Source of the DNA: Verrucomicrobiota bacterium
GTDB taxonomy: Bacteria > Verrucomicrobiota > Verrucomicrobiia > Limisphaerales > JAEYXS01
DNA: 44,104 bases
Direction of reading: 5' to 3'
Assembly: GCA_023431185.1 (NCBI GenBank)
Contig: JAEYXS010000086.1
Span: forward strand, 1-44,104
Shown here in pieces: positions 10,901-17,914 of this stretch. The notes below the pieces were generated by a model, which was not told the origin of the DNA, did no database searches, and saw nothing but the letters and a program-made list of their open reading frames with translations. The translations under genes were made by a program, and so were the position numbers. Position 1 is the stretch's first letter; each line of letters starts with the position of its first letter.

Positions 10901-11531
10901 GCACCGGCGCGTCCTGCACCGCCAGCGGCAGCAGGTTTTCTTGCAATTTGTAATAGGGCTCATACGGCAGCACGGAACGGGTCCAGGACATGCGGGCCAA
11001 CTGGGCCGCCCCTGTCGCATCCACCCGGACGAGGTAGGCATTGTTCGGGATATAGGCGATCACTTCCGCGCCCACTGACTTGAGCTGCGCCCGGAAGGAT
11101 TCATTGATGGCCCCGCGGCTCTGCACTATGTAGCTGCCGGGATCCGTCTTGGCTTGCAGATGTTCCGGGATCTCCAGCCGGGCCTTCAAGCCCGTATCGA
11201 TCAAGGCGTTCGCCAGCAAGATCGCCCGGTCGCTCCGGGCCAGCGTGGTCAGCGGTTCCGCCGTGTTGCGGAGCCGGAACGGAAAAGCCGGATCGGCCGG
11301 CGTCACCGGCACATTCGTCCCCACCGCGCGCAGGCTGGTGGCCGGGGCCACCGACAGCAAAGGTCCGGTCACCACAGGCTGGCTGACCGCCACGTTCGCC
11401 ACGGGCGCGACCTGCCGGGTGGACGTGCGCCACTGCCACCACACCACGGCCATGATGGCCAGCAATGCGAGGCCGATCCCCCACCGTGCTGGAAATTGTT
11501 TACGCATAGACTTCAAAATATACCACATCAC
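1998..11531 (-). CDS. Giant multidomain subtilisin-family (S8) protease, 3177 residues
   Basis: A predicted secreted or cell-surface serine protease. Residues 17-33 form a single membrane segment ending in WWQW, with no clear cleavage site. A propeptide-like region spans about 135-285. The S8 catalytic domain has Asp315 (NDYGLDTNYP), His349 (GHGTHVA), oxyanion Asn467 (AVGND) and Ser727 (GTSMAAP); about 150 residues are inserted before the serine. Downstream I see a beta-sandwich, a P/Homo-B-like domain (about 1150-1290), a second interrupted P-like region (about 1430-1725), a beta-propeller (about 1735-2115) and PPC-like domains. Six cadherin-like repeats of about 95 residues follow (about 2404-2970), beginning N-[RSQTL]-[AV]-P. 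The C-terminal beta domain (FSWTAVQGEKYQVEV, RFYRIRQLP) is common in Verrucomicrobia. It is the last gene of the operon, 6 bp after the PilX-like gene. Numbering uses GTG 11531; ATGs at 11528 and 11507 are possible starts. Confidence 0.88.
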   Translation of the reverse strand: MMWYILKSMRKQFPARWGIGLALLAIMAVVWWQWRTSTRQVAPVANVAVSQPVVTGPLLSVAPATSLRAVGTNVPVTPADPAFPFRLRNTAEPLTTLARSDRAILLANALIDTGLKARLEIPEHLQAKTDPGSYIVQSRGAINESFRAQLKSVGAEVIAYIPNNAYLVRVDATGAAQLARMSWTRSVLPYEPYYKLQENLLPLAVQDAPVPLSYRLRLTFFPGELATAREKVEQLGATILSEDRSPFGPQLVVQPQKDSLVALASLPEVQTIERQAKRVTMNDLSRVRVGISSNAFSPSNHRALTGSNVLVNVNDYGLDTNYPGLLGRMYVGVDSTFTNAFPTNDLPGHGTHVAATLAGSGQPAPLLTNYFMGSWHTNDFRGMAPQASLFAQDFRVLSDSQLAEFAARTNLVLSLKTNTTFISNNSWGYDDSFEYDSSSAIFDAATRDAIPGMTGSQPMLFVFAVGNDGAGGNNGLGGLANSISSPAAAKNVIAVGASELLRFITNEVTIVDSSGTTNVIPWWKGTTDSSNEVAAYSGRGNTGLGREGQYGRAKPDVMAPGSMIISGRSTTWDETNYYSSAVTSISTYSNLVLTAGSTSSFAIFLPDGTTNLTVEVLDTASNPALPIPGIEIYTNQTTANPSTSIVNLFGNTPMSIAINTNGYGIWFYDLVNTNTASVAVNIRESITVTNNLGDYFEVLRNQLNGTNATNSGLVHLAPNYRFEVGTSMAAPVVSGMLALMQEFFENELGETNNSPALYKAMLINSARTLSQTYGHETKNTINYQGWGIVNLSNALPQVMALATPRTDWPLQYFDQSPTNALATGQSHLRNITIAPSGQPFPLRVSLVWTDPPGNPAASVKLVNDLDLVVSNRVTGEIYYGNEFPSGSIYTSGSFSITNSATDFVNNVENVYLPGGLSADYAIYVRGTRVNVNAVTAHTNGVVQDYALVVSTDNLRLTSPFALDQTPTLLEDYRPTVKYFTSSTNSLPFLAERVGASPPLITSTNGTNVQWNFYVITNDSGFDYITFISFLTPNLSGDPRINTYRDPSADIDLYVSTSSDLTNLAPAVVSNCFNNVLIKTVGPFGPDDGAVSYTRGGTEFLVVTNGANQIYHIGIKAEDQKGAEFGFLAVASERPPFEDNGTNGYQINFIPVPSLIPDGTPEKPEGVQLFGIMPLNLDVRRVVVTNAMTHDLFGDLVGTLEHNNITVTLNNHTFFSSTNQGGSYTAIYDDSDQDDMAGAIRTDGPGNLNSFIGTDASGVWTFTMIDNAPQFIGQIDSFSMRLETQDQVADGGTIGPIYGLRQGRSAYGAINVPPGVVRVTFTVKAAVANVAQNVFTGLYIKRNSLPDGAFGDYDYAKEAFTDFQHVISTADVPPLVPGRYYVQIMNIGGPTADFTVLVDYEYDLAAAAQRNTFTNSVIGVMDDAQTSTNLASVNITAPGQVAGVRVGVRIDHPRVSDLTLRLTSPDRSVLLAESRGGFVNTNGYGTGTNFTELTYTHFGESATKLLKFADPGSSNHFAFVPMVRPVALATNYLEDTTATVFSTISSGSDDEFWRVVPTGITDGEINIHYLFYTAPDEIQVFYDGALIGSVGPTAANGLSPITLNPGTDVDIVNDEFTSAGHAYVDGDYLFFFGAGLPGGLVQRQAYIVVQSVAGTTFKVSTTAGGTPVDITTTGSGTIDVVKMHTLGPLAYNGTSENIEIVVNPGGASSGGTLWDYAVELLDNTSTPRTYTQPITDQRANQVAIYGTNLYVVGTTLNNGVNGIYARMGLPMQATTNQPFQTPYESFNWPSSAGGTRFNGVHVSLDSGVYVVGDSFTRTVDSVPPDKEAKGIAVRFPSTGFFSSGVNIGSIWDEQVPSTASSPLFAYYGIEELKAVITARENGTNFVYATGKGQDSAAHEGRLFLAKLDENGGEMWVTPDDPGATTLGRGLATLANHIFVAGADRSAAAEAPLVVKFDQSGAKVAQVVAPVEGEYNAIFAYEQYLYAVGYRDNGTDKDFLITKYDENLAELWSTNYTRITGDDELNGVLAMGNRLFVVGASASATTGIDAVMLELYLGDGRLVTDASVAYTGITVYDGGANLDDAFTSLATDGSDLYVAGETTRTGRTDKDALIIRYHVKDDYLSEESLDNFVGDLAAGTWTLEVIDTRTNYTGSSLQPQVLGWQLQVFLADTNAVTTSRLNNGVNVTNTVRGPTTNYFVINVPLTASLAVNTLNITSNSGGGTGLSVWYDPVALPTGSTVLMTNITGSLARTISSVTSPQLIPGQRYFLAVVNTNAGSTYEYTIQVSFDSTATTYMASGGPSSSGKFASSPSPYQAYQFYIPDADNYATLELRDLTGDVEVRMRHGVPVSATEYDSLTSISGTNYAAITIAPSESKPSVAGFWYVLVSSPDGPETTYALQIKPPNRAPVLEALPDVFVNEGEQLIVQVYAFDNDTPENVLAYSFGSEVPAGMVIDADTGVITWMPSEAQGPSVHDVTVRVTDDGLPVMFAEQTFTVSVLEVNSAPSLAAANYAATEGVLFNPVIPAGDADLPVNTLSFVLLNGPAGMTINAGTGQIDWTPGEALGGQTVTFTVRVSDGALTTTRIYDVPVAESNSAPVFANIPAQTATELTQYVLTGLASDPDSPANALVYRFIGSVPSGMQIEAATGRITWTPTEAQGPGSYEVTVEAEDNGVPALKSQKTISITALEANQAPGMLAIPAQTAPEGALWSYQVQVTDADLPANTITYSLFTKPAGMTISTSGLITWTPTEAQGPGTYPVTVIATDDGSPGLGVSRSFNITVTEGNTAPVLNALADVAVDEQTSLNLQAVATDSDVPAQTLSYRFTGSVPAGLGINAATGAINWSPSEAQGPASYPVTVEVSDGTATASRSFTITVNEVNLVPTLGIIPNVTVTEGQAVRLVAVGNDADNPAQTLTYSLEAGAPSGATINANTGAFEWVTGESSPNSNTLTIKVSDNGVPPLSTTRTFTITVNEVVTNVVDLVSGVAVTNETRYADGIVADIYRLTVTGQPGKLLFEAFNLSGDGDLLVRRGAHPTATEFDFSSSLAETNREQVVVTTNATVLDLSGEWFATVINRETTNITYSLSGTVPVAVAGGAMLVSTEGIMVETPVFTPGDETPEFSWTAVQGEKYQVEVSTDLVNWTPLTNIVVTGATATFTDPTPYTDTALRFYRIRQLPQ

Positions 11532-11537
11532 TGTTCG

Positions 11538-14500
11538 CTAGTCCGAAGGCAACACGGTGAAATTCTCCACCACGACCCGCGGGTTGCGCGGGCCGCCCTC
11601 GATGCGGAGCACCGTCCGCGTGGCATGCTCGCTGACCACGGTGTAATTCGTCACGATGCCGCGATACTGGCCGGAGAGCACCACGGAGTTCGGCGCCGGC
11701 TTCAACGACTGGCCCCACGCATAGACCACCACGCGCGGCACATCATCCACCTTCAACAGGGAGAGGATCTGCTGCGGGATGCGCTCCAGGGCCACGTCAT
11801 CCACCCCGTAATAGAGGTTCTGATCCGTCAGGTTCAGATACGGTGACCCCTCGGCCTGTGAACTGCCGATGGACAGTTGCGGCACGGACAGGATGTCCCC
11901 CATCCGCACAAAGGCATTGGTCGTGCGCAAGCCCCCGCCCAAGTTCGCCGTCCGGAAGGTGCGCACCGTGTTGATACCGTCCACGATGGCTTTGATCTGA
12001 TCCCCGACCGGCTCGATCGTCAGGTTCGTGTAGGCCACCGGGACCAGGCCCGGGATGTTGGTGCTCAAGGTGTTCGTCAGGTAATCGTTGAAATTCACGG
12101 TGTTCGAGAGCACCAGCACATTGCCCAGCACCGCCGCCCACGCCGCCTGGTTGGTCTGGTTCACCGAGAGCAACCCGGTGACCGTGGAGACATCCGTGGC
12201 CACCGTGAACATGTCCGGCAGCGCCCAGTCATTTGTCGGGTGGGTCTCTCCGCTGTTGGACCAGCGGCTCCAGATGTAAAGCGGTTCCGCATCATCCACT
12301 GCGCCAGCCTTCAGGTAAACCGTCTGCCACGGCGTGCCGCGATGCACCCGCCCCAGCCAGCCGATGTTGGCAAATTTCTGCCCCGGGAAATTCCAGTCAT
12401 CCGCCCGGTTGACCTGCGGGTCTTTCACGAAATAATTGAACCCGTAATCCACCGAGTTCGTGGTGATCGGTGTGGCCGGCTGGGAGTCATACGCCAGCAG
12501 GGTGGACCGGCGGGCCGCTCTCCGTTGCAAGCCCCACGGGCTGTAACGCTCGTTGATGATGGCCAGATTGTTCGAGACGATCGGGCCGTTGGCGGGCCGG
12601 ATCAGCATCGGCAGCAGGTTGACACCCGCCGGGTCCATCAGGTCCTGCAACGTGTAATGCACCAGCGGATCGTTCGCCTGCCAGTTGTTCGTGAAGACCA
12701 TCTTGGCCACCGCGGTGAACGGCGCCTGCATGTTCGTCCGCCCCGGCATCTTCACGTAATTGGGCGCGTTCGGATTGGCCGTCTGGTACGGAGAAGTGAC
12801 CGGCGCCCCCATGAAACGCTGGAACGTCGCGATCGCCAGTTGCTTGTCCATCTGGGACTGGTTCTGCAGGCCGAAGTTGTTCCAGTCCTGCTGCGAGACC
12901 GGCTGGCCCAGCAGCGTGTTGCGCCCGAGCGAGATGAAGATCTGGTTCAGCACGCCCCGCGTCACATGGTTGCTGGTGGTGCCGCCGACGCGGTTCGTAT
13001 CGAAGATCTCGCGGATCAGCCCCGCGTTCGCGATCGCCCCCGAGGGATCCGGGTAGGCGGAGACATTGATCAGATTCCGCGAGATGTCATCCACCCCGAA
13101 GGTGAAGCTGTCGAAGTTCACATAGTCCACCACGCGCGGCGGCACGGCCGTCGTGTCCATGATCACCGCGAACATCCGGTTGGACATGCTCAACCCCCAT
13201 TGCGGGATGTAGAACTGCTGGCCCCGCTCATACACCACGTTCGTGCCCACCAGGTTCGTCACCGGCACGAACAGCCCCGACGAGTTGTAATACACCGAGT
13301 CCGGCATGAAGACGTAGTTCGTCACGAATGGCAGGAAAAATCCGTTGCTCCGGTAGGTGCCCGCGGCAAAGGTCGCATTCGTGAACATCGCGAACGCCCG
13401 GCTGCGGATCGCCCCGAACTGGTTGGTCAGGTGCGTGAACGTGTCCAGCCGCGCCATGATCTGCAGCTCCCGCGGATAATCGTTCGTGTAGGGGTTCCAG
13501 ATCTCCGCGCCCAGCATGTTGGAGACGCCCAGCGTGTAGAGCTGGTTGGTCTGCCGCAAAAACTGGCTGGCCGGGGTGTTGGTGCTGGATTTCAGGAACT
13601 CCAGCCGGCGCGTGAGCTGGATGGTCGAATACAGCTCGAACTCATTGAACGCCGGGAAGCCCTTCTTGGCCCCGACCACCCACGGCACGCCCCAGATGTT
13701 GTTCGCCGTGATCAACTGGTTCAGATACGTGCTGTTTGTGCTCGCCTCTTCCCGCGTGATGTAGCCGTAGAAAGCCTCGTTCGTCGAGGTCACCTCGTCA
13801 TACCGCACGATGGAGACACGGCCGTTGTCGTTCGTGAAGATGGGCCGCAACACCGTGGGATAATACGGATACCCGTCCTGCACGCGGTTCGTCGTCGCAT
13901 CATAGATGTTCGCCGTCAGTTGCAGCAGCCGGTGGATGCCCGCCGTGTATCGGTTTGTCGGGTAGATGTCGATCCGGTTGGTGTAGTACGGGTCTGTCAG
14001 GCTGATGTTGTAATTCGTCATCAGCAGGCGGTTGGCCGTCTCGTTGAAGAAATTGGTCGCCTCCCAGCCGATGAAATCCGTCGGCGAATTCGGCACCCGG
14101 TTGTCGTAGTTCAGATGCACCTTCTCGCCCGGCGGGATGGAGGATTCCGTGCCCATCTGCGAGAGGAACCTGGACAGCGTGTACCGGTCATACGAAGACT
14201 GGTTCGTGCCGGTTATCAGCAAACGGTGAGTAAAGTTGCTGGTGGGCAAAGTCATCGATGAATAGGCACGCCCCTGGTTAAACACCTCAAAGATATCAAA
14301 GTAATTTGCCGCTGCCGGGTTCGTGTTCACGCTGCCCGGCCATACCATGGCGACATTGTCCGTATCGTTGGTTGGCAACCGGGTCCCGGTCATCAACAGC
14401 GGGCTCGTGACATAAGCATCGACCAGATCATTCGTGAACGCCTGCGCTCCCAGTGTGCCGTAATAATTCGAGATGGAAGCAAGGTTGCCGTAATTGGTGT

Positions 14501-15401
14501 TGTAGCGGTGCGTAAGCAATGCCAGTGCATCGTCAAAGGCCACGCCACTGTTGGCCGTCGCAAGATTGGTGTAATAATTGTAGTAAGGTCCAGGATTCAG
14601 ATACGCACTCCACACATTGGGCCCTGCCCAGATGTTGGTATTTAGCGTGGCCAGAAAAGCCGCCAAGTTCAGCTCATAACTCCCAAAACCTTGGTTGCGA
14701 CGGAAACTGTCCGAGAAGGGAGCCATCGCCGGGTCAAGCCGCTTCGCGTAATTATGAATATTGTTCAGGCTCAGGCTCTTGCCGTACGGGACGACCACCC
14801 ACGCATAGCGGCCCACAAACTTGTTCGTGCGGGAATGCCGCGGCCATTCCTCCCCGTAATTCGTCGGGAAGGAATACTGGAGCACGCCCTTCCACTCCGG
14901 GTCGCCCACGTAATTATTTGTGGCAAAAGTCAGCGCTCCGAAGGCGTCGACTTCCGCCAGGTCGCCGGATGGCTCGAACATGCCGTTGCGATTGATGTCC
15001 AGCCAGAAACGGTGCTGCCACGGCATGTTGTTGTTCGTCAGATTCGTCCGCACATACACCGGCGGACGCGCCTCATAGACCAGTTGTGAGATGAAATTCG
15101 TGACGTCCGATTCGAAGAACGGGTTCGCATTGCTCAGGATGCTCGGCAGGAACGTGCGGGAGACGTTGTAATCGTAGATGTACTGGTTCGTCGTGGAGAC
15201 CATCAGGGCCACCAGTTGCGCCTGGGCATCCATCAGCGCGTTCTCCGCGAGCGTCTTGGCGTCCATCATGTCCTCGGACACCTTCACGGAATCCTTCTCG
15301 CGCATGGTGACGGCCAGGAAGACCACGGCCGTGAACGTGATCAGCGAAAGCATGATCAGCGTGGTGACCAGGGCGACTGCGCTTTGACGACGACGTTTCA
15401 T
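11538..15401 (-). CDS. PilX-like/large pseudopilin-operon protein, 1287 residues
   Basis: The N-terminus (MKRRRQSAVALVTTLIML) is a short basic leader followed by one hydrophobic helix of the PilX type. The rest is a very large exported region rich in Asn, Thr, Tyr and Trp without a recognised catalytic motif. One stretch, WLGRVHRGTPWQTVYLK, resembles a motif I associate with large pilus-assembly-like proteins of PVC bacteria. Size and position after three pseudopilin genes recall protein A of the Verru_Chthon four-gene cassette, but its usual internal motifs are not obvious, so that link is inference. There is no gap to the preceding gene (stop 15402-15404, ATG 15399-15401) and 6 bp to the protease gene. 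Likely role: large minor pilin, tip or adaptor of a pseudopilus. Confidence 0.75.
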   Translation of the reverse strand: MKRRRQSAVALVTTLIMLSLITFTAVVFLAVTMREKDSVKVSEDMMDAKTLAENALMDAQAQLVALMVSTTNQYIYDYNVSRTFLPSILSNANPFFESDVTNFISQLVYEARPPVYVRTNLTNNNMPWQHRFWLDINRNGMFEPSGDLAEVDAFGALTFATNNYVGDPEWKGVLQYSFPTNYGEEWPRHSRTNKFVGRYAWVVVPYGKSLSLNNIHNYAKRLDPAMAPFSDSFRRNQGFGSYELNLAAFLATLNTNIWAGPNVWSAYLNPGPYYNYYTNLATANSGVAFDDALALLTHRYNTNYGNLASISNYYGTLGAQAFTNDLVDAYVTSPLLMTGTRLPTNDTDNVAMVWPGSVNTNPAAANYFDIFEVFNQGRAYSSMTLPTSNFTHRLLITGTNQSSYDRYTLSRFLSQMGTESSIPPGEKVHLNYDNRVPNSPTDFIGWEATNFFNETANRLLMTNYNISLTDPYYTNRIDIYPTNRYTAGIHRLLQLTANIYDATTNRVQDGYPYYPTVLRPIFTNDNGRVSIVRYDEVTSTNEAFYGYITREEASTNSTYLNQLITANNIWGVPWVVGAKKGFPAFNEFELYSTIQLTRRLEFLKSSTNTPASQFLRQTNQLYTLGVSNMLGAEIWNPYTNDYPRELQIMARLDTFTHLTNQFGAIRSRAFAMFTNATFAAGTYRSNGFFLPFVTNYVFMPDSVYYNSSGLFVPVTNLVGTNVVYERGQQFYIPQWGLSMSNRMFAVIMDTTAVPPRVVDYVNFDSFTFGVDDISRNLINVSAYPDPSGAIANAGLIREIFDTNRVGGTTSNHVTRGVLNQIFISLGRNTLLGQPVSQQDWNNFGLQNQSQMDKQLAIATFQRFMGAPVTSPYQTANPNAPNYVKMPGRTNMQAPFTAVAKMVFTNNWQANDPLVHYTLQDLMDPAGVNLLPMLIRPANGPIVSNNLAIINERYSPWGLQRRAARRSTLLAYDSQPATPITTNSVDYGFNYFVKDPQVNRADDWNFPGQKFANIGWLGRVHRGTPWQTVYLKAGAVDDAEPLYIWSRWSNSGETHPTNDWALPDMFTVATDVSTVTGLLSVNQTNQAAWAAVLGNVLVLSNTVNFNDYLTNTLSTNIPGLVPVAYTNLTIEPVGDQIKAIVDGINTVRTFRTANLGGGLRTTNAFVRMGDILSVPQLSIGSSQAEGSPYLNLTDQNLYYGVDDVALERIPQQILSLLKVDDVPRVVVYAWGQSLKPAPNSVVLSGQYRGIVTNYTVVSEHATRTVLRIEGGPRNPRVVVENFTVLPSD

Positions 15402-16229
15402 TTAGTTGGCGGTCCGCACGGCGATGCGCTGGCGGAAAAGATGCACCGCGCTGGGGCGATTGGTTGTTTCCTGCAAAAAGGCCCGCTGGGCATTCGAGCT
15501 GACCATGCTGCGGACCTGCAACAGCACCTTGGGCTCGAGCACGCCGACCTCCAGCTCCAGCCAGGCCGGCAGGAAGGTGTTGGTGAAGGAATATCCGCTC
15601 GTGTCCACGTAGTTCCCGTCGCGGTCATACGCCCGCAGCGCGAGATGGATCACGCCATCAGCCACCAGATCGAGCTGGTTGACGATGTTGTTCGTGTAAT
15701 AGATCGCGAAGAGGTCCGCCACGGGGTGGTAATACGCGTTCGTGGTGTAGGTATAGCGCCGGAGCGTGCCCACGCCCTGGTTGGTGAAGAGCATCGCATC
15801 ACTGTCATTCGTGGACATCTGCCCGAGCAGGTAGGCCACCGAGGTCCACTGGGAGGTCTTGGTGAGGAAGAAAAACTCCTGCACGACATTGGTGAAGAGG
15901 TTGCTGCCCGTCATCGAGTTCTGCCGGAATCCGTTGATCTGGACCCCGTTGATCGCGATCGGCTGGATATACAGGTTGGTCCGTTCGGAAAGGTTGGAGG
16001 CCCGCATCTGCTCCAGGTCCTGCACCATCATGCTCATGAAATTGCGGCCGCCCTCGAGCACGTCCTTCTGCGTCGTCGTCTCCAGGAAAGCCTTCTGCGT
16101 CCGGTCAAACATGGAGTAGAGGCCGAAGATGATGAAGGTCAGCACGCTCATGGCCACCATCAGCTCCAGCAAGGTCAGCGCCTGCTGCCGGACCCGGCGG
16201 CGGATGGGGTGGTTGATGGCTAGGTTCAT
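15402..16229 (-). CDS. Prepilin-type protein, GspJ/PulJ-like (cassette C-like)
   Basis: About 275 residues. The class III signal reads RRRVRQQA then LTLLELMVAM, with Ala instead of Gly before the cleavage point and Glu at +5. A hydrophobic helix follows, then MFDRTQKAFLETTTQ, as in GspJ-type minor pseudopilins. The rest is a beta-rich globular region. The ATG at 16229 gives MNLAINHP, matching the MKL/MNL starts of three sister genes. A GTG at 16235 would give a GTGA overlap with the upstream gene and is the alternative. The gene ends directly against the start of the 1287-residue protein. Proposed role: minor pseudopilin of the same pseudopilus as its neighbours. Cleavage requires a prepilin peptidase not seen in the window. 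Confidence 0.8.
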   Translation of the reverse strand: MNLAINHPIRRRVRQQALTLLELMVAMSVLTFIIFGLYSMFDRTQKAFLETTTQKDVLEGGRNFMSMMVQDLEQMRASNLSERTNLYIQPIAINGVQINGFRQNSMTGSNLFTNVVQEFFFLTKTSQWTSVAYLLGQMSTNDSDAMLFTNQGVGTLRRYTYTTNAYYHPVADLFAIYYTNNIVNQLDLVADGVIHLALRAYDRDGNYVDTSGYSFTNTFLPAWLELEVGVLEPKVLLQVRSMVSSNAQRAFLQETTNRPSAVHLFRQRIAVRTAN

Positions 16230-16231
16230 GT

Positions 16232-17026
16232 TCACGGCTGCAGTCCGTTGTATTCGTTGGGGCGGAACTGGTAGAACCCGTTCCCGTCACGTGCCAGCCG
16301 GCCCGAGACCAGGCTGTGAAAACTCTTGCGCCCGTTGCCCACACTCGTGGGGCTGAAGATGTTGGTGGAATAGACCGGCCAGCTCAGGTTCACCCGCAGG
16401 TTATACAGGTTGTCCTGGAGATTGGTCGCATACGCATACCCCAGATAGTTGCTGCTCGTGGTGGAGAGGACCACCGGGGCGATGTCCACCGTGACCAGAT
16501 AGCCAAAGGAGAAATCGCGCGCGCCGGTGCCCGGGGCCTCGGTCAGCCGGTCCGCCAGCGGCCCGCTGTTGGACACGAACTTCGCCCGCACCCAGTTGCT
16601 GACGTAACCGCCCGGCACGGCCGAGTTGGCCACGAAACGCGGCGTGCTCAGCAGGCCGGCGATGCGGTAGGCGACCACATTGGTGGCGATGGTCCCGTTC
16701 AGCATGTCCTGGCGCTCCATCCGTCCTTCCAGGGCGATGTTCGCCGTGTTCGGGATGTTGGTGTACGACTCGATCCACTCGAAATTCTGGGCCAGCAAAG
16801 TCACGTTCGTCAGCCCGTTCTTGAGCACCTCCAGGATGAACTGCCCATCCTGGTTGACGATGGTCTCCTCACGGTTGTCGCGCTGCACCTGCATGCCGGT
16901 GGGCAGGATGCCGATGATCGCCACGATCGCGAAGGCGATGATGGCCAGGCTCAACGCCACCTCCACCATGGTGAAGGCGCTCGCCGCGCTCACGGCCCGT
17001 CTGCGGTTATGTGACGTCAGCTTCAT
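16232..17026 (-). CDS. Prepilin-type protein, GspI/PilV-like (cassette B-like)
   Basis: 264 residues, starting MKLTSHNRRRAVSAASA, then FTMVEVALSLAIIAFAIVAI. This is a class III signal with Ala at -1 and Glu at +5. The following IGILPTGMQVQRDN segment and small globular domain are like PilV/GspI minor pseudopilins. The ATG overlaps the TGA of the upstream gene by 4 bp (17023-17026), so translation is probably coupled. Position between GspH-like and GspJ-like genes follows the order of minor pseudopilin genes in type II secretion operons. No Cys-rich or catalytic motif is visible. The family assignment rests on the N-terminus and gene order. Confidence 0.8.
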   Translation of the reverse strand: MKLTSHNRRRAVSAASAFTMVEVALSLAIIAFAIVAIIGILPTGMQVQRDNREETIVNQDGQFILEVLKNGLTNVTLLAQNFEWIESYTNIPNTANIALEGRMERQDMLNGTIATNVVAYRIAGLLSTPRFVANSAVPGGYVSNWVRAKFVSNSGPLADRLTEAPGTGARDFSFGYLVTVDIAPVVLSTTSSNYLGYAYATNLQDNLYNLRVNLSWPVYSTNIFSPTSVGNGRKSFHSLVSGRLARDGNGFYQFRPNEYNGLQP

Positions 17027-17910
17027 TGGATTTGAGGCTGCAAAAATTTACCCCGGCCCGTCAGCCAGTTGATCTCGATCTCGTGCGCGTAGATCGTGTA
17101 GTTCGTATAGTTGACGCCCTCTGCGAGCCCACGGGTCTCCCATTCCAAAAGCACCTGGTTGGGCGCATCGGCGCGGAAGGTGGAGGGCCCGAACACCAGC
17201 TGGTTCTGGTTCGCGGCATCCCGCGGCCGGCCCAGGAAAGCCTCCGTCACCTGCACGCGGAAATTCGCTCCGCCTACCAACTGCCCCATCGGGTTGAAGG
17301 CCAGGTACGGAAGGGAGATGCTCCACCCGCTGTCCGCATTGGGGAACGGAAATGGCCGGTAAGGAAACTGCTCGACGTACTGCCCGCTGATAAAGTTCGT
17401 CCGTGCCGTCGCGTAAACCTGGTAGAACTGCTCTTCATGCAGGGACACGCCGGGCGGCAGTTCCTTCCACTTGGTCAGGTAGCGCGGCGCGTAGGTGCCC
17501 GGCTGGTCCCCCACGGAACGCTCCGCATACAGGGCATAGCCGCTGAAGACCATGCCCGAGAGATTTGTGAGCGCCACCCGGTCCAGGTAATTGGTGGCGT
17601 AGGGCAGCGCGGCGGTATTGATGAAGTTCGAGTTGATGGTGTTCGGCAGAAAGACGACATAGACCGTGGAGCGCGTGGCCATCGCCTTGCTCCGCGCGAA
17701 GGCCAAGTCATCCAGCATCTGGCGGCCGCCGGCGGACAGTTTGTCCCCCGCCCCGAAGCGCGACAGGATCGGCGCCGCCAAACTTGCCAGGATCCCGATG
17801 ATGGCGATCACCGCAAGCAACTCGATCAGCGTAAAGGCCCGCCGCACCCGGAAGTCGTTGGGCGACCGGGCCGGCTCGCTGGTTGAGTGGTTGCGGGCGG
17901 TGAGGTTCAT
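17023..17910 (-). CDS. Prepilin-type protein, GspH/FimT-like (cassette D-like)
   Basis: 295 residues with a long leader, MNLTARNHSTSEPARSPNDF then RVRRA, then FTLIELLAVIAIIGILASLA. Ala replaces Gly at -1 and Glu is at +5. After the helix, GGRQMLDDLAFARSKAMATR closely follows the GspH/FimT pattern, in which an alpha-helix with a DLxxARSxA core precedes a beta-sandwich. GspH-type proteins are minor pseudopilins near the tip. The start is 4 bp from the previous stop and the end overlaps the next gene by 4 bp. It is larger than typical GspH (about 160-200 residues), so the globular part is probably elaborated. Confidence 0.83.
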   Translation of the reverse strand: MNLTARNHSTSEPARSPNDFRVRRAFTLIELLAVIAIIGILASLAAPILSRFGAGDKLSAGGRQMLDDLAFARSKAMATRSTVYVVFLPNTINSNFINTAALPYATNYLDRVALTNLSGMVFSGYALYAERSVGDQPGTYAPRYLTKWKELPPGVSLHEEQFYQVYATARTNFISGQYVEQFPYRPFPFPNADSGWSISLPYLAFNPMGQLVGGANFRVQVTEAFLGRPRDAANQNQLVFGPSTFRADAPNQVLLEWETRGLAEGVNYTNYTIYAHEIEINWLTGRGKFLQPQIQ

Positions 17911-17914
17911 GGTC

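Noticed and set aside
11877..14261. 794-residue open frame on the plus strand
   Set aside because: It lies fully antisense to the 1287-residue protein. Its translation is dominated by Arg, His, Val and Gln, typical of a GC-rich shadow frame, and it has no domain.
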